From NCBI RefSeq assembly GCF_003054265.1, contig NZ_QBKT01000007.1:124001-188000 (forward strand): a stretch of 64,000 bases of DNA, in the 5' to 3' direction. The DNA comes from Kordia periserrulae (GTDB lineage Bacteria > Bacteroidota > Bacteroidia > Flavobacteriales > Flavobacteriaceae). The notes below the pieces were generated by a model, which saw only the letters and a list, made by a program, of their open reading frames with translations, was not told the DNA's origin and did not search any database. Shown here in pieces: positions 43,525-52,419 of the stretch; within the stretch, counting starts at the first letter, position 1; each line of letters begins with the position of its first letter. Position numbers and translations under genes: made by a program.

Positions 43525-43800
43525 ATGAAAAAACAAAAATTAGGAGTACACAAACTAGCGTTAACAAAGTCGAGAATTGCAGAGTTAAATACTGCCAATC
43601 TAAAAGGTGGTAATGGAACTGTTTCAACAAATCCAGACTGTATCGCAACAGGTCCTTATGACGGATGTGATGTAACTGCCAATTGTAACACCGCTGATCA
43701 TTGCGGAAATACCAACAACGGTTGTCAAACCAATGGTTGTACTGATGGTTGTGGTGCTACACAAACAAGACAATTTATTTCCTGCTACGAAGCATGTTAA
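43525..43800 (+). CDS. Putative class I lanthipeptide precursor 3 (Cys-rich)
   Basis: A 91-residue peptide. The leader starts MKKQKLGVHKLALTKSRIAE, showing L11-x-L13-x-K15-x2-I18-A19-x-L21, the form usual for Bacteroidota class I lanthipeptides, and has a GG site at 28-29. The core of 62 residues has nine Cys, with Asp/Gly/Asn-Cys spacing of 4-10 residues, and more than a dozen Ser/Thr, almost all Thr. This is the best candidate for multi-ring modification by LanB/LanC. A TATCTTTA -7-like box lies about 64 bases upstream. It converges on the exporter operon. Confidence 0.85.
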   Translation: MKKQKLGVHKLALTKSRIAELNTANLKGGNGTVSTNPDCIATGPYDGCDVTANCNTADHCGNTNNGCQTNGCTDGCGATQTRQFISCYEAC

Positions 43801-43807
43801 TACATAC

Positions 43808-43839
43808 AAAAGCCTCAACACAATTTTGTTGAGGCTTTT
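43808..43839. terminator. Bidirectional terminator
   Basis: AAAAGCCTCAACA and TGTTGAGGCTTTT form a 13-bp stem with a 6-base loop between precursor 3 (plus) and the HlyD gene (minus). Confidence 0.9.
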
Positions 43840-43867
43840 TCTATATAATCATGAAAAAATAAGATGT

Positions 43868-45223
43868 TTATTTTCTGCTAAACACTTCTCGCAACTGATA
43901 AAAAATACGTTGCATTACGGTAAGTTCTTCTACGACAATCTCCGCTGTTCCTTCCATTTCTTGTTTGAAATTGATATCCTTTTCAAACGAACTCGTTAAC
44001 GAATCTACTCTTAAGTACGCTACGTACATTGGCGGACCACCTTGTGTGCTCAACTGTGGCACACCTGAAATATTGATGATTTCTCCCGATAAACTTCCCC
44101 ATTCTTGATACGGATAGCTGTCTAATTTGATAATAACGCGTTGTCCAACTTCAATTTTTCCTGAATTTGCTACCGGAAACGAAACTCTCCCAATAATACC
44201 TTCAATCTCATCTGGAATCACCGTAAATAAATCTTGTCCAACGTTTACATTTTGGTATTTCGACCAAATATCAAAAACGGTGACTTCTCCTTTTATGGGC
44301 GATTTGAGCACGAATTGCTGTTCCCACTGTAAAATTTGATTCTCCAAATCTTGTTTGGCTTGTTCCAAATTTTGATCGGTAGAAATTTCTGAGCTTTTAT
44401 CACCTACAGATGCTTGACGTAAAGTTCCTTCGAGTGTAATAATAGAATTTTGATCACTTTCTATGCTAGACAACGTTCCTTCGTACGCGCGTTTTGCAGC
44501 GTAATAAATATTTTCTTGATCTTTAAACTCTCGCTCAGAAACACTTCTGCTAGCATACAAACGCTTGAATTTTTCATACCTCTTTTTGGTATTGGCAACT
44601 TCTAATTTTTGATATTCGAGCTGATTTTTACTGTTACGCAATCGGTTACGAACTCTGTTCAATTGCAAACGAATATTGGCTGCTTGATTTTTCTCGTTAT
44701 TAAAAATTGTATAGTTTAAATACGACAAATATTGCGCTCTAAACTGATTGTATGCAGGCTGAATAGAACCTAGTTTTAACTTTGTTGGGAAACGAAAATT
44801 AAGGGAGTCAAAATCGTTATCACTTGGAATAAAATCTTTTAGCTTTTTTTTGAGCAATTGTACATCGTCAAAATTTGCGGTGTTTTCAATCACGGCTAAC
44901 ACTTCGTCTGCTGCTACTTTTTGTCCAGCTTCCACAAAAATACTGGTCAATTTTCCAGAAGCTTTTGCCGTTAAATGTGCTGGTGGATTTTCAGATGTAA
45001 TCGTCACGCGTGCAGGAATGATGTCGTTATAACTCAACAGCGCCGATCCTACCAAAAAGAGAATGATAATAATAAACACTACGGAAATTCCCCATTGAAT
45101 TACCCAATTCGGAGCCTGGCCCAAAATTTCCTTTACCTGATCGGAACGTTCGTCAAGATCATTGATTTTCTTGCGTCTCTCTTCCTTTTTTTCTTCTGGT
45201 TTTTTGTCTTTCTTCTTAGCCAT
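43868..45223 (-). CDS. HlyD-family periplasmic adaptor of the peptide exporter
   Basis: A 451-residue membrane fusion protein: a Lys/Glu-rich cytoplasmic start, one helix (about 45-66), a lipoyl-type half-domain ('GKLTSIFVEAGQKVAADEVLAVIE'), long coiled-coil arms (about 130-290), then the second lipoyl half and beta-barrel ('LKSPIKGEVTVFDIW', 'VGQDLFTVIP'). It links the inner-membrane ABC exporter with an outer-membrane channel. It lies one base after the C39-ABC gene on the minus strand. No TolC-like gene is in the window. Confidence 0.9.
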   Translation of the reverse strand: MAKKKDKKPEEKKEERRKKINDLDERSDQVKEILGQAPNWVIQWGISVVFIIIILFLVGSALLSYNDIIPARVTITSENPPAHLTAKASGKLTSIFVEAGQKVAADEVLAVIENTANFDDVQLLKKKLKDFIPSDNDFDSLNFRFPTKLKLGSIQPAYNQFRAQYLSYLNYTIFNNEKNQAANIRLQLNRVRNRLRNSKNQLEYQKLEVANTKKRYEKFKRLYASRSVSEREFKDQENIYYAAKRAYEGTLSSIESDQNSIITLEGTLRQASVGDKSSEISTDQNLEQAKQDLENQILQWEQQFVLKSPIKGEVTVFDIWSKYQNVNVGQDLFTVIPDEIEGIIGRVSFPVANSGKIEVGQRVIIKLDSYPYQEWGSLSGEIINISGVPQLSTQGGPPMYVAYLRVDSLTSSFEKDINFKQEMEGTAEIVVEELTVMQRIFYQLREVFSRK

Positions 45224-45224
45224 A

Positions 45225-47432
45225 TTAGTTTCCTAGCTCTAATTGATTTTTTACTAATGTATAATATGCTCCGCGTTTTGCGGTAAGTTCTTCGTGGTTT
45301 CCTAATTCGATAATTTTTCCTTTATCCAACACGATAATTTGGTCTGCATTTTTTACCGTACTCAAACGATGCGCTACCACAACAACGGTTTTTCCTTTGT
45401 AGAATTCTTGTAAATTCTCCATAATGACCTTTTCATTGTTCGCATCTAGGGCACTGGTTGCCTCATCAAAGAAAATATATTTTGGATCTTTGTACACAGA
45501 GCGTGCAATTAAAATTCGCTGTTTCTGTCCACCCGAAACATTCACACCACTCGAACCAATTTTAGTATTATAACCTGATGGCAATTCTTCGATAAAATCT
45601 TCAATATTTGCCACTTTTACGGCGTGAATCAAACGTTGCTTGTCAATAATTCCTTCCGAATCAGATTCTGTAATATTTCTTGCAATGGTATCTCCAAACA
45701 AGAAACCATCTTGCATTACCGAACCACACGCTCTACGCCAAGTTTTGGTACTAATATCACCTAGTTTGTGCGGTCCAATATGAAGAGAACCTTCGTTAAA
45801 TTCGTAAAATTTGAGTAATAATTTAATCAAAGTCGTTTTTCCACTTCCGCTGGCTCCTACAATTGCGGTTACTTTCCCTTCTGGAATGTCAACCGTGATA
45901 TCGTCTAAGATTAACGGTGAACTTTTTCCGCCGTAACGGAAACTTGCATTGGTAATTTTAATAGTTTTATCTTCTGGTAATTCTTTAATGTTTTCTTCAA
46001 AACGATCTTCCTCATCGTCTTTATTGTGAATTTCAGACAAACGCTCCAAACTGATTTTCGCATCTTGTCCCGACTGAATAAATGTAATGAAGTTGTTGAT
46101 TGGTAAGTTTAATTGCCCAATGATATACTGTACCGACAGCATCATACCTAAGGTAAACAACGGATCGTCAATTACAGACGTTGCCGCGATATAGGTTATG
46201 ATGATATTTTTCAATTCGTTGATAAATCGTCCACCTGTATTTTGTGTTTGCGAAAGCGCCAATCCTTTGATGGAAATTTTAAATAAGCGCACCTGAATGG
46301 CTTCCCATTCCCAACGTCTTCTTCGTTCAGAACCGTTCAGTTTAATTTCTTGCATTCCCGAAATCAGCTGATACAAACTACTTTGGTTGTCGGATGATTG
46401 ATCGAATCGTTTGTAATCGAGTTCCGCACGTTTCTTCATAAATAAAAGTGTCCAACCAATGTACAGGGCTGATCCCACAAAGAAAACGACAAAGATTTGC
46501 ATGTTATAATACGCCAAAACTCCACCAAAAATGAACATATTAAACGCAGAAAACAACGTATTTAAAGTTGTAGACGACAAGAAACTCTGAATTCGGTTGT
46601 GGTCGTAAATACGCTGAATAATATCTCCCGTATTTTTAGAATCGAAAAAGGCAATCGGCAAACGCATCAACTTGATTAAGAAATCAGAAATCAGGTTAAT
46701 GTTGATACGACTCGTCATGTGAAGTAGAATCCAACCTCGAATCAATTCGACCGTAGTTTGCGAAATAAACAGGGTTAATTGCGCAATTAAGATGAGAAAG
46801 ACAAAGTTTTTATTCTGATAATTAATACCATAATCCACAACCGATTGCGTTAAAAACGGAAATATTAATTGCAGCAAACTCCCGACCAGCAATCCTAAAA
46901 TTAATTGAAGAATGTATTTTTTATACGGTTTAAAATACCAAAACAGGAACTTGAAACCATATTCTTTCTTTTCTTCCTTCTCCATTTCATAAAACTCTGG
47001 AGTCGGTTCTAACAACAACAAATATCCTTCTGCTGATTCAGAATCGGCAGTAGAACCAATCCAACCTTTTATAAAATCTTCTTTTGAATATTTTACCAAA
47101 CCATGCGCTGGATCGGCAACATATACGGTATTTCTTTTTATTTTGTAGACGACTACGAAATGACGCTGACGCCAGTGTGCAATACACGGATACGGCACAT
47201 CATCTACTAACGTTTTGTAATCAACGCTTACTGCCAACGTATGTAGTCCGATTTCTTCCGCAGCTTCCGCAATTCCTCCCAAAGAAACTCCTTCTCTGGT
47301 GATGTTGGCTTTCTTTCGTAGAAAGTCAATTGCATAAGCACGTCCAAAATGCTTTGCTACCATACGCAAACACGTAGGTCCACAATCCATTTGATCTAAC
47401 TGTCGGTAAAAAGGAAACTCTCTCTTTATCAT
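45225..47432 (-). CDS. C39-peptidase ABC exporter (bacteriocin type)
   Basis: A 735-residue ABC exporter. The N-terminal C39 domain is complete: Q11 (oxyanion), C17 in MDCGPTCL, H91 in QRHFVVVY and D107 in VADPAHG. It is followed by six helices (about 165-440) and an ATPase domain with Walker A GASGSGKTT, signature NVSGGQKQR and Walker B YIFFDEATSALD. Such proteins cut the leader after GG and export the core peptide. All three nearby precursors have a GG site. It is in an operon with hlyD and convergent with the precursors. Confidence 0.95.
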   Translation of the reverse strand: MIKREFPFYRQLDQMDCGPTCLRMVAKHFGRAYAIDFLRKKANITREGVSLGGIAEAAEEIGLHTLAVSVDYKTLVDDVPYPCIAHWRQRHFVVVYKIKRNTVYVADPAHGLVKYSKEDFIKGWIGSTADSESAEGYLLLLEPTPEFYEMEKEEKKEYGFKFLFWYFKPYKKYILQLILGLLVGSLLQLIFPFLTQSVVDYGINYQNKNFVFLILIAQLTLFISQTTVELIRGWILLHMTSRININLISDFLIKLMRLPIAFFDSKNTGDIIQRIYDHNRIQSFLSSTTLNTLFSAFNMFIFGGVLAYYNMQIFVVFFVGSALYIGWTLLFMKKRAELDYKRFDQSSDNQSSLYQLISGMQEIKLNGSERRRRWEWEAIQVRLFKISIKGLALSQTQNTGGRFINELKNIIITYIAATSVIDDPLFTLGMMLSVQYIIGQLNLPINNFITFIQSGQDAKISLERLSEIHNKDDEEDRFEENIKELPEDKTIKITNASFRYGGKSSPLILDDITVDIPEGKVTAIVGASGSGKTTLIKLLLKFYEFNEGSLHIGPHKLGDISTKTWRRACGSVMQDGFLFGDTIARNITESDSEGIIDKQRLIHAVKVANIEDFIEELPSGYNTKIGSSGVNVSGGQKQRILIARSVYKDPKYIFFDEATSALDANNEKVIMENLQEFYKGKTVVVVAHRLSTVKNADQIIVLDKGKIIELGNHEELTAKRGAYYTLVKNQLELGN

Positions 47433-47639
47433 TAACTTTCTTTCTAAAGTAATTTATAGTTTTATGTATGTACGTAAAAATCAAACTTCCTTTTTCGCAT
47501 TTTCTAACAACCTATACGACATTTGCGATTTTTTCGTGAATTTTAATTGTTTTTCATTTAAAAAAATGCCTTTTATGAGAAAAACACGCACAAATATATA
47601 CTTTTATTTTATTCACGCAAAACAAAATTTGCCTTTTTG

Positions 47640-47654
47640 TACGATATTTTCGTA
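47640..47654 (+). promoter_or_regulatory. Operator-like inverted repeat in the ATPase gene promoter
   Basis: TACGATATTTTCGTA has 5-base arms (TACGA and TCGTA). It lies 8 bases upstream of a perfect TATATTTG -7 box at 47663-47670, where a bound protein would block the promoter. The ATG follows at 47699. Confidence 0.45.
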
Positions 47655-47662
47655 TAAAGTAA

Positions 47663-47670
47663 TATATTTG
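47663..47670 (+). promoter_or_regulatory. Predicted -7 box of the ATPase gene
   Basis: TATATTTG matches TAnnTTTG exactly, 28 bases before the start codon. A TTTG lies 23 bases upstream of it. Confidence 0.5.
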
Positions 47671-47698
47671 TATTGAATAAATTCTAAAAAACACCCAA

Positions 47699-48985
47699 AT
47701 GCTCGTAAAATTCACAGTAGAAAACTATTTATCTTTTAAAAATAGAATGACTATTGATTTCACAGCGACGTCACTTACGGAATTGCGAGATACGAATCTG
47801 CATCAAACCGACTTAAAAAATGTAACGTTGTTGAAGAGCATGGTTATTTACGGCGCCAACTCCAACGGAAAAAGTAACTTGTTTAAAGCCATTAAGTTTG
47901 CGCGAAAGTTTATTTTAAATTCTTCCAAAGATTCACAATCGGACGAACCGATAGAAGTCCAACCGTTTTGCTTGTCGACAGAAACATTGGAAAAACCAAG
48001 TTTTTTTGAGTTGGTATTTATTCACGAAGCTGTCAAATATCGTTATGGTTTTTTAGTAGATGATACCGAAATCCATAAAGAATGGTTGTATATGACCACA
48101 AAAAACAAGGAACAGCTTTTATTTGAGCGAGATTTTCAAAAGATTACCATCACCAAAAAATATGATGCCGCGAGTAGCAATTTGACCTCTATTACACGGA
48201 AAAATGCGCTATTTTTGTCTGTTTGTGCGCAATTCAATATTCCAACAGGAATGGCGATTTTAAAGGCATTAAGCGGCATCCATTATATTTCAGGAATGCA
48301 AGATCGGTACACGGTCAATTTTACCATTGATATGATGGACGATCCTGAGAAGAAAAAATATATTGACAATTTTATTGCGAATGCCGATTTAGGATTTACC
48401 GAAACCAAAGTAGAGCGTTTTAAACTCACCGAAGAGATTTTGGAAAAAGGAAATGTTCCGAAAGAAATTCGGAAGATGATTTTAGAATCGGATGAAGAAA
48501 ATGTTGTGGTGAGTACCAAACACATTATTTACGATGAAAATAACGAAGAAATTGATAGTATTTATTTCAATTTGTTCGTGAGCGAATCGTTGGGGACAGG
48601 AAAATATGTAGCACTTTCTGGACCTATTATAGATGCGCTAATTCATGGAAAAACGTTGATTATTGATGAGTTTGACGCACAATTGCATCCACATTTGAGC
48701 AAAGCGATTGTAGAATTCTTCAATTCCGCAGAGAACAATCCGAACGGTGCACAGTTAATTTTTGCTTCGCACAATCCGTCGTTAATCAATTCAAAACGTC
48801 GTTTGTTCCGTCGCGATCAAATCATTATTACGGAAAAAGACCCATTCGGCGTAACCACCATGGAATCTTTATATGATAAAAAAATTCGCAAAGATGCTTC
48901 TTTTGAAAAAGACTATCTCGAAGGCAAATACAATGGCATTCCAGATTTGAAAATTGGCAACGAACTTCAATTGTTTAAAAAATAA
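47699..48985 (+). CDS. AAA-type ATP-binding protein (RloA/AbiL-like, COG1106 type)
   Basis: A 428-residue ABC/SMC-like ATPase. It begins 'LVKFTVENYLSFKNRMTIDF', the usual start of this group, with Walker A in GANSNGKSNLFKA (near residue 54) and Walker B in TLIIDEFDAQLHP followed by an 'FASHNPSLIN' switch region. Related proteins (RloA, AbiL, OLD-like) act in phage defence, often with a partner RloB. No partner gene follows here, as 293 non-coding bases separate it from the next gene. It is therefore an orphan member and a defence role is unproven. Confidence 0.85.
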   Translation: MLVKFTVENYLSFKNRMTIDFTATSLTELRDTNLHQTDLKNVTLLKSMVIYGANSNGKSNLFKAIKFARKFILNSSKDSQSDEPIEVQPFCLSTETLEKPSFFELVFIHEAVKYRYGFLVDDTEIHKEWLYMTTKNKEQLLFERDFQKITITKKYDAASSNLTSITRKNALFLSVCAQFNIPTGMAILKALSGIHYISGMQDRYTVNFTIDMMDDPEKKKYIDNFIANADLGFTETKVERFKLTEEILEKGNVPKEIRKMILESDEENVVVSTKHIIYDENNEEIDSIYFNLFVSESLGTGKYVALSGPIIDALIHGKTLIIDEFDAQLHPHLSKAIVEFFNSAENNPNGAQLIFASHNPSLINSKRRLFRRDQIIITEKDPFGVTTMESLYDKKIRKDASFEKDYLEGKYNGIPDLKIGNELQLFKK

Positions 48986-49278
48986 CTGTCATTTCTTAAT
49001 TTAACTACTCAAACACACAACAAAAACATCTAAATACTACAACCAGTATTTTTGAAAATCTTTCCTTTTACAGAAACATTCAAAAATCATTTCTATCCTA
49101 TACATTCTGTGCATTCTTGTAAAATATAAAAGCGCAGCATCTCGCAATTTATATCTGAGTATAAATACGTGTTTTTTCAAATTAGTCAAAATACGTACTA
49201 AAATATGCGTTAATAGCCTCATATTTATAACATTACAATTTGTATCGTAATAACAACTAACGCAAAACCAATCATATC
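48986..49278. other. Intergenic region without recognised gene
   Basis: These 293 AT-rich bases hold no convincing gene on either strand. A 61-codon open frame on the minus strand has no family features or ribosome-binding context. The promoter of the decarboxylase operon is expected near the right end (AATTTG at about 49237). Confidence 0.5.
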
Positions 49279-50538
49279 ATGAAATTATCCAACAAAGATG
49301 CACACATGCCCGTAACAAACCGTATGGGAAATTGGCTGCCAACCAAACAAGATGCCGCAATATGGCTTGAAAGAACGAAAAAAGAGGCGAAAAAGAAAAA
49401 ACAAAAATTGGATCCTACTATTAAAAGCTTTAAAAAGTTAATTGAAACCGATCCTATTATCAATATGTATTTTACGCAAATGTTTCAGCAACAACCAAAA
49501 TTTGCACCGCCACCTAATAGTGGAGACGTAAAAATTGAAAACTATCAGGAAATGTTGCTTATCATGAATCATGTGTTAAAAACTGCACCTGAGTACAATA
49601 CAACTGGAATGGTTGGGTTTCCTATCAACGCAATTTTAGATTTTCCAATGATTACCCCAGCAGGCTTGGCAGCATTTGCAGACGCAAAAGTGAACAAAGC
49701 ACTTCGAAAAATCTTAAAAAAATGGCAAAAATACTTAGATTCTTCTGATTCATTATACGTACTCAACACTTCACCAACCGGATGGATGAGCAAAAGTGCT
49801 TACAAAGCGTTGAGCATGCAAGATTTTATTCACGATCCTAAAAAACCTTTTTGGGGTTTTAAGTCGTGGAATGATTTCTTTATTCGTCAATTTAAAAAAG
49901 GAAAAAGACCTGTTGCATCACCAAATGACAAAAAAGTAATTGTAAGTGCGTGTGAAGCAGCACCGCTTCGTATTAGCGATAACGTACAACGCACGAGTCA
50001 GTTTTGGATTAAAGGGCAGCCGTATTCACTACAACACATGCTCGACGGTCAACATGTAGACTATTACGAAGGCGGAACGGTGTATCAAGCATATTTAAGT
50101 GCTGAAAACTACCATCGCTGGCATGCTCCGATTGACGGGAAAATTGTAGAAGTACGTCACGTAGAAGGAACGTACTATTCAGAAGCCGCTTCCGAAGGTT
50201 TTGATCCAGCAGGACCAAACAATTCACAAGCATATTTGGCACAAGTTGCTGCAAGAGCTTTGATTTTTATTGACAGTGGCGACAAAAAACTAGGAAAAGT
50301 GTGCGTCATGCCGATTGGAATGGCAGAAGTATCTTCCTGCTTAATCACGGTAAAAGTGGGGCAAAAAGTAAAAAAAGGAGAACAAATTGGCTATTTCCAG
50401 TTTGGTGGTTCTACACATTGTGTATTATTCCAAAAAGGTGCTATTGCCAATTTTACGCTTCCAGCAATTCCGCAAGGAGAACAAGGAGCCGATTCAAAAA
50501 TTGTTCCTGTAAATTCTGCTATTGCTATTGCAAACTAA
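49279..50538 (+). CDS. Phosphatidylserine decarboxylase family protein (pyruvoyl enzyme, PsiD-like layout)
   Basis: A 419-residue PSD-family protein. The N-terminal about 190 residues form the extra domain found in PSD-related amino-acid decarboxylases, and the C-terminal half is the PSD core with 'YHRWHAPIDGKIVEV' (catalytic His), 'CVMPIGMAEVSSC' and FGGSTH, where S378 would become the pyruvoyl group by self-cleavage. There is no membrane segment, unlike true PSD. PsiD of the psilocybin pathway has the same two-part layout and decarboxylates tryptophan. The substrate here is unknown, but the context (an exported protein and a cytochrome) argues against phospholipid synthesis. Confidence 0.85.
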   Translation: MKLSNKDAHMPVTNRMGNWLPTKQDAAIWLERTKKEAKKKKQKLDPTIKSFKKLIETDPIINMYFTQMFQQQPKFAPPPNSGDVKIENYQEMLLIMNHVLKTAPEYNTTGMVGFPINAILDFPMITPAGLAAFADAKVNKALRKILKKWQKYLDSSDSLYVLNTSPTGWMSKSAYKALSMQDFIHDPKKPFWGFKSWNDFFIRQFKKGKRPVASPNDKKVIVSACEAAPLRISDNVQRTSQFWIKGQPYSLQHMLDGQHVDYYEGGTVYQAYLSAENYHRWHAPIDGKIVEVRHVEGTYYSEAASEGFDPAGPNNSQAYLAQVAARALIFIDSGDKKLGKVCVMPIGMAEVSSCLITVKVGQKVKKGEQIGYFQFGGSTHCVLFQKGAIANFTLPAIPQGEQGADSKIVPVNSAIAIAN

Positions 50539-50569
50539 GCTTTCTTAACTAACTCAAAATACCATTACA

Positions 50570-52399
50570 ATGAAAAGAGTCATTATCACCGTATTGCTGG
50601 TAGTTGTGTTCGGATTGTTACTGATGAACATGTCCGGCCCGCAAACAAACGACAGTACCTTTATGTTTGATACACCAGCGTATCAAGGCAATAAGGACTT
50701 TCAAGACCCTGAGAAAAGAGCTGCCTTTGCAGATGCTTGGGACAAATATGTACATCGATATACCGTAACGTCTGCTGATTATAATTTAAGCGGCGGCTAC
50801 GATTATACCGTTCCCGGGAAAACTTATGTAAATCCTAAAGAGCATCCTGATTTTTTTAAAGATGCCGCACAAATCGCTGTACGTTGGGAAGCATTTCCAG
50901 GGCGAGTGTTGTATTACTTAAAACAAAAATTTATTGACACTTATGGATTTGTAAAAGGTACAGATTTGATGTACAAAATGGTAGATATAGGACCAGAAGC
51001 ATATCAAGCAGCATACAAAGACAGTATTGTCTACATTCCGCAAAGTCCTTGCAATCCAAATCCTGAAAATTTGAAACTTTTTGATCCCTTAGGACCAAGA
51101 GGTTGGCTTGATGAGTATTGCGAAATGGGCATTAAGCGAAATACCGCTAAAAAAATTACCCGACTTCACTTTACATGTGAAAACCCAGAATATTATTGGA
51201 CAATGTGGAAGATAGACCCTAATAAAGTATTGGAAATTTATCAAAAAACACTCAACAATAACAATATTCAATTGGAAGATTTATACCTCACAGATGCACA
51301 AGGAAATGCCGTAATAGATAGAACCACACAATTGCCAGCGTACAATCCAATTAACAAATGGAACAGCGGAACCGAAATGAGTGATACCAAAGGCGGCGCT
51401 ATGCACTTAACAAGTCCGCCAAATGAATTGAGTGCTGAAATTGTACTTGCGGGCGGCGGAGCTGTGTTGCGCAGTTATAATGTAGAGGAAAACGCAGACG
51501 CTAACACATTGATTTGTTGCAGTAAGTACGGTAGACGTTTTCGTCATAGCGATCCGCACATTGGACAAAATGTGTATCAAGCTGTGCAAGAAGGATTGGA
51601 AGTTACGCTGTTAAACCCTGTTGGATTGTACTTGCAAGAGCCTTTGTATCAGTATTTTGAACTACCCGACAATGCTCCAGAAGGTGCTAAAATTCAGGAT
51701 TGTTTCAAATTTGTTCGCGGAGAAGTTCATAATAAAAAAGACCAAATGACCTATCCAAACAATATGATTTTACACATGATTATGGAAGTTCCTGAAAGTT
51801 GGGATCAAAGCATCACATTGGAAGATTTTAAAGTATTTGGGAAGAACATAAAATACGGCTCGCAGGTTATGGAAACCATCAAAGTTCAACTTGCCGCAGC
51901 GGGAAAACCTGCTTCTACCGAAACCAAAGCCAGAGAACTTGATTGTACTTCCGACAACGGAATTGTTGGCGTGGATTATTTTGTGGATGCCAATATTTTA
52001 AAAACTAGCATCAGCGAGTATAATAAATTGAATGTGTTTGCCAACGTCACATGCAATATTACACAAGTAGCACAAGGAACTACAGTAAATAATCTTGCGG
52101 TGGTTATCAGCAATGTTGTGGATGCCTACGGAAATGAAATTTCACCTAATGATTTTAAACCAGAAAACTTCAACATCAGCTTTCCCGATAGTAATATTGA
52201 AGTTTCCGCGCGTTATGCTGGAAACGACAAAGCCTTTGAAACACTTACAAAAGGAAATGAATACACCTTTATCATTAGTGTAAATGTTCCTGAAGATACG
52301 CCTGTTGGACAGTATAGTATTTTAGTAACGCAAAATAATTTTGGGCTCGCAGTACCGCACATGTTAGAAGTGGTCGCTGCTGATGCTTTAGCACAATAA
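50570..52399 (+). CDS. Unrecognised exported 609-aa protein
   Basis: The protein begins with a hydrophobic signal or anchor (about residues 4-21), and no lipobox is present. The main part (about 40-470) is rich in Trp, Tyr and Cys, with pairs such as YCEMGIK, HFTCENPEYYW and LICCSKYG, and conserved-looking segments 'TKGGAMHLTSPPNELSAEI'. The C-terminal about 140 residues look like an Ig-type beta domain. No family was recognised. It lies 31 bases after the decarboxylase gene and 11 before the cytochrome gene, so the three form an operon. Confidence 0.75.
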   Translation: MKRVIITVLLVVVFGLLLMNMSGPQTNDSTFMFDTPAYQGNKDFQDPEKRAAFADAWDKYVHRYTVTSADYNLSGGYDYTVPGKTYVNPKEHPDFFKDAAQIAVRWEAFPGRVLYYLKQKFIDTYGFVKGTDLMYKMVDIGPEAYQAAYKDSIVYIPQSPCNPNPENLKLFDPLGPRGWLDEYCEMGIKRNTAKKITRLHFTCENPEYYWTMWKIDPNKVLEIYQKTLNNNNIQLEDLYLTDAQGNAVIDRTTQLPAYNPINKWNSGTEMSDTKGGAMHLTSPPNELSAEIVLAGGGAVLRSYNVEENADANTLICCSKYGRRFRHSDPHIGQNVYQAVQEGLEVTLLNPVGLYLQEPLYQYFELPDNAPEGAKIQDCFKFVRGEVHNKKDQMTYPNNMILHMIMEVPESWDQSITLEDFKVFGKNIKYGSQVMETIKVQLAAAGKPASTETKARELDCTSDNGIVGVDYFVDANILKTSISEYNKLNVFANVTCNITQVAQGTTVNNLAVVISNVVDAYGNEISPNDFKPENFNISFPDSNIEVSARYAGNDKAFETLTKGNEYTFIISVNVPEDTPVGQYSILVTQNNFGLAVPHMLEVVAADALAQ

Positions 52400-52419
52400 T
52401 AACCATTAAAATGTATACA

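Noticed and set aside
47464-47676. 70-codon ORF upstream of the ATPase gene
   Set aside because: Phe/Tyr/Lys-rich translation typical of AT-rich spacer, and it overlaps the predicted promoter and operator.
49037-49222. 61-codon minus-strand ORF in the gap before the decarboxylase
   Set aside because: It starts and ends in AT-rich non-coding sequence with no family features, no ribosome-binding context and unlikely composition.
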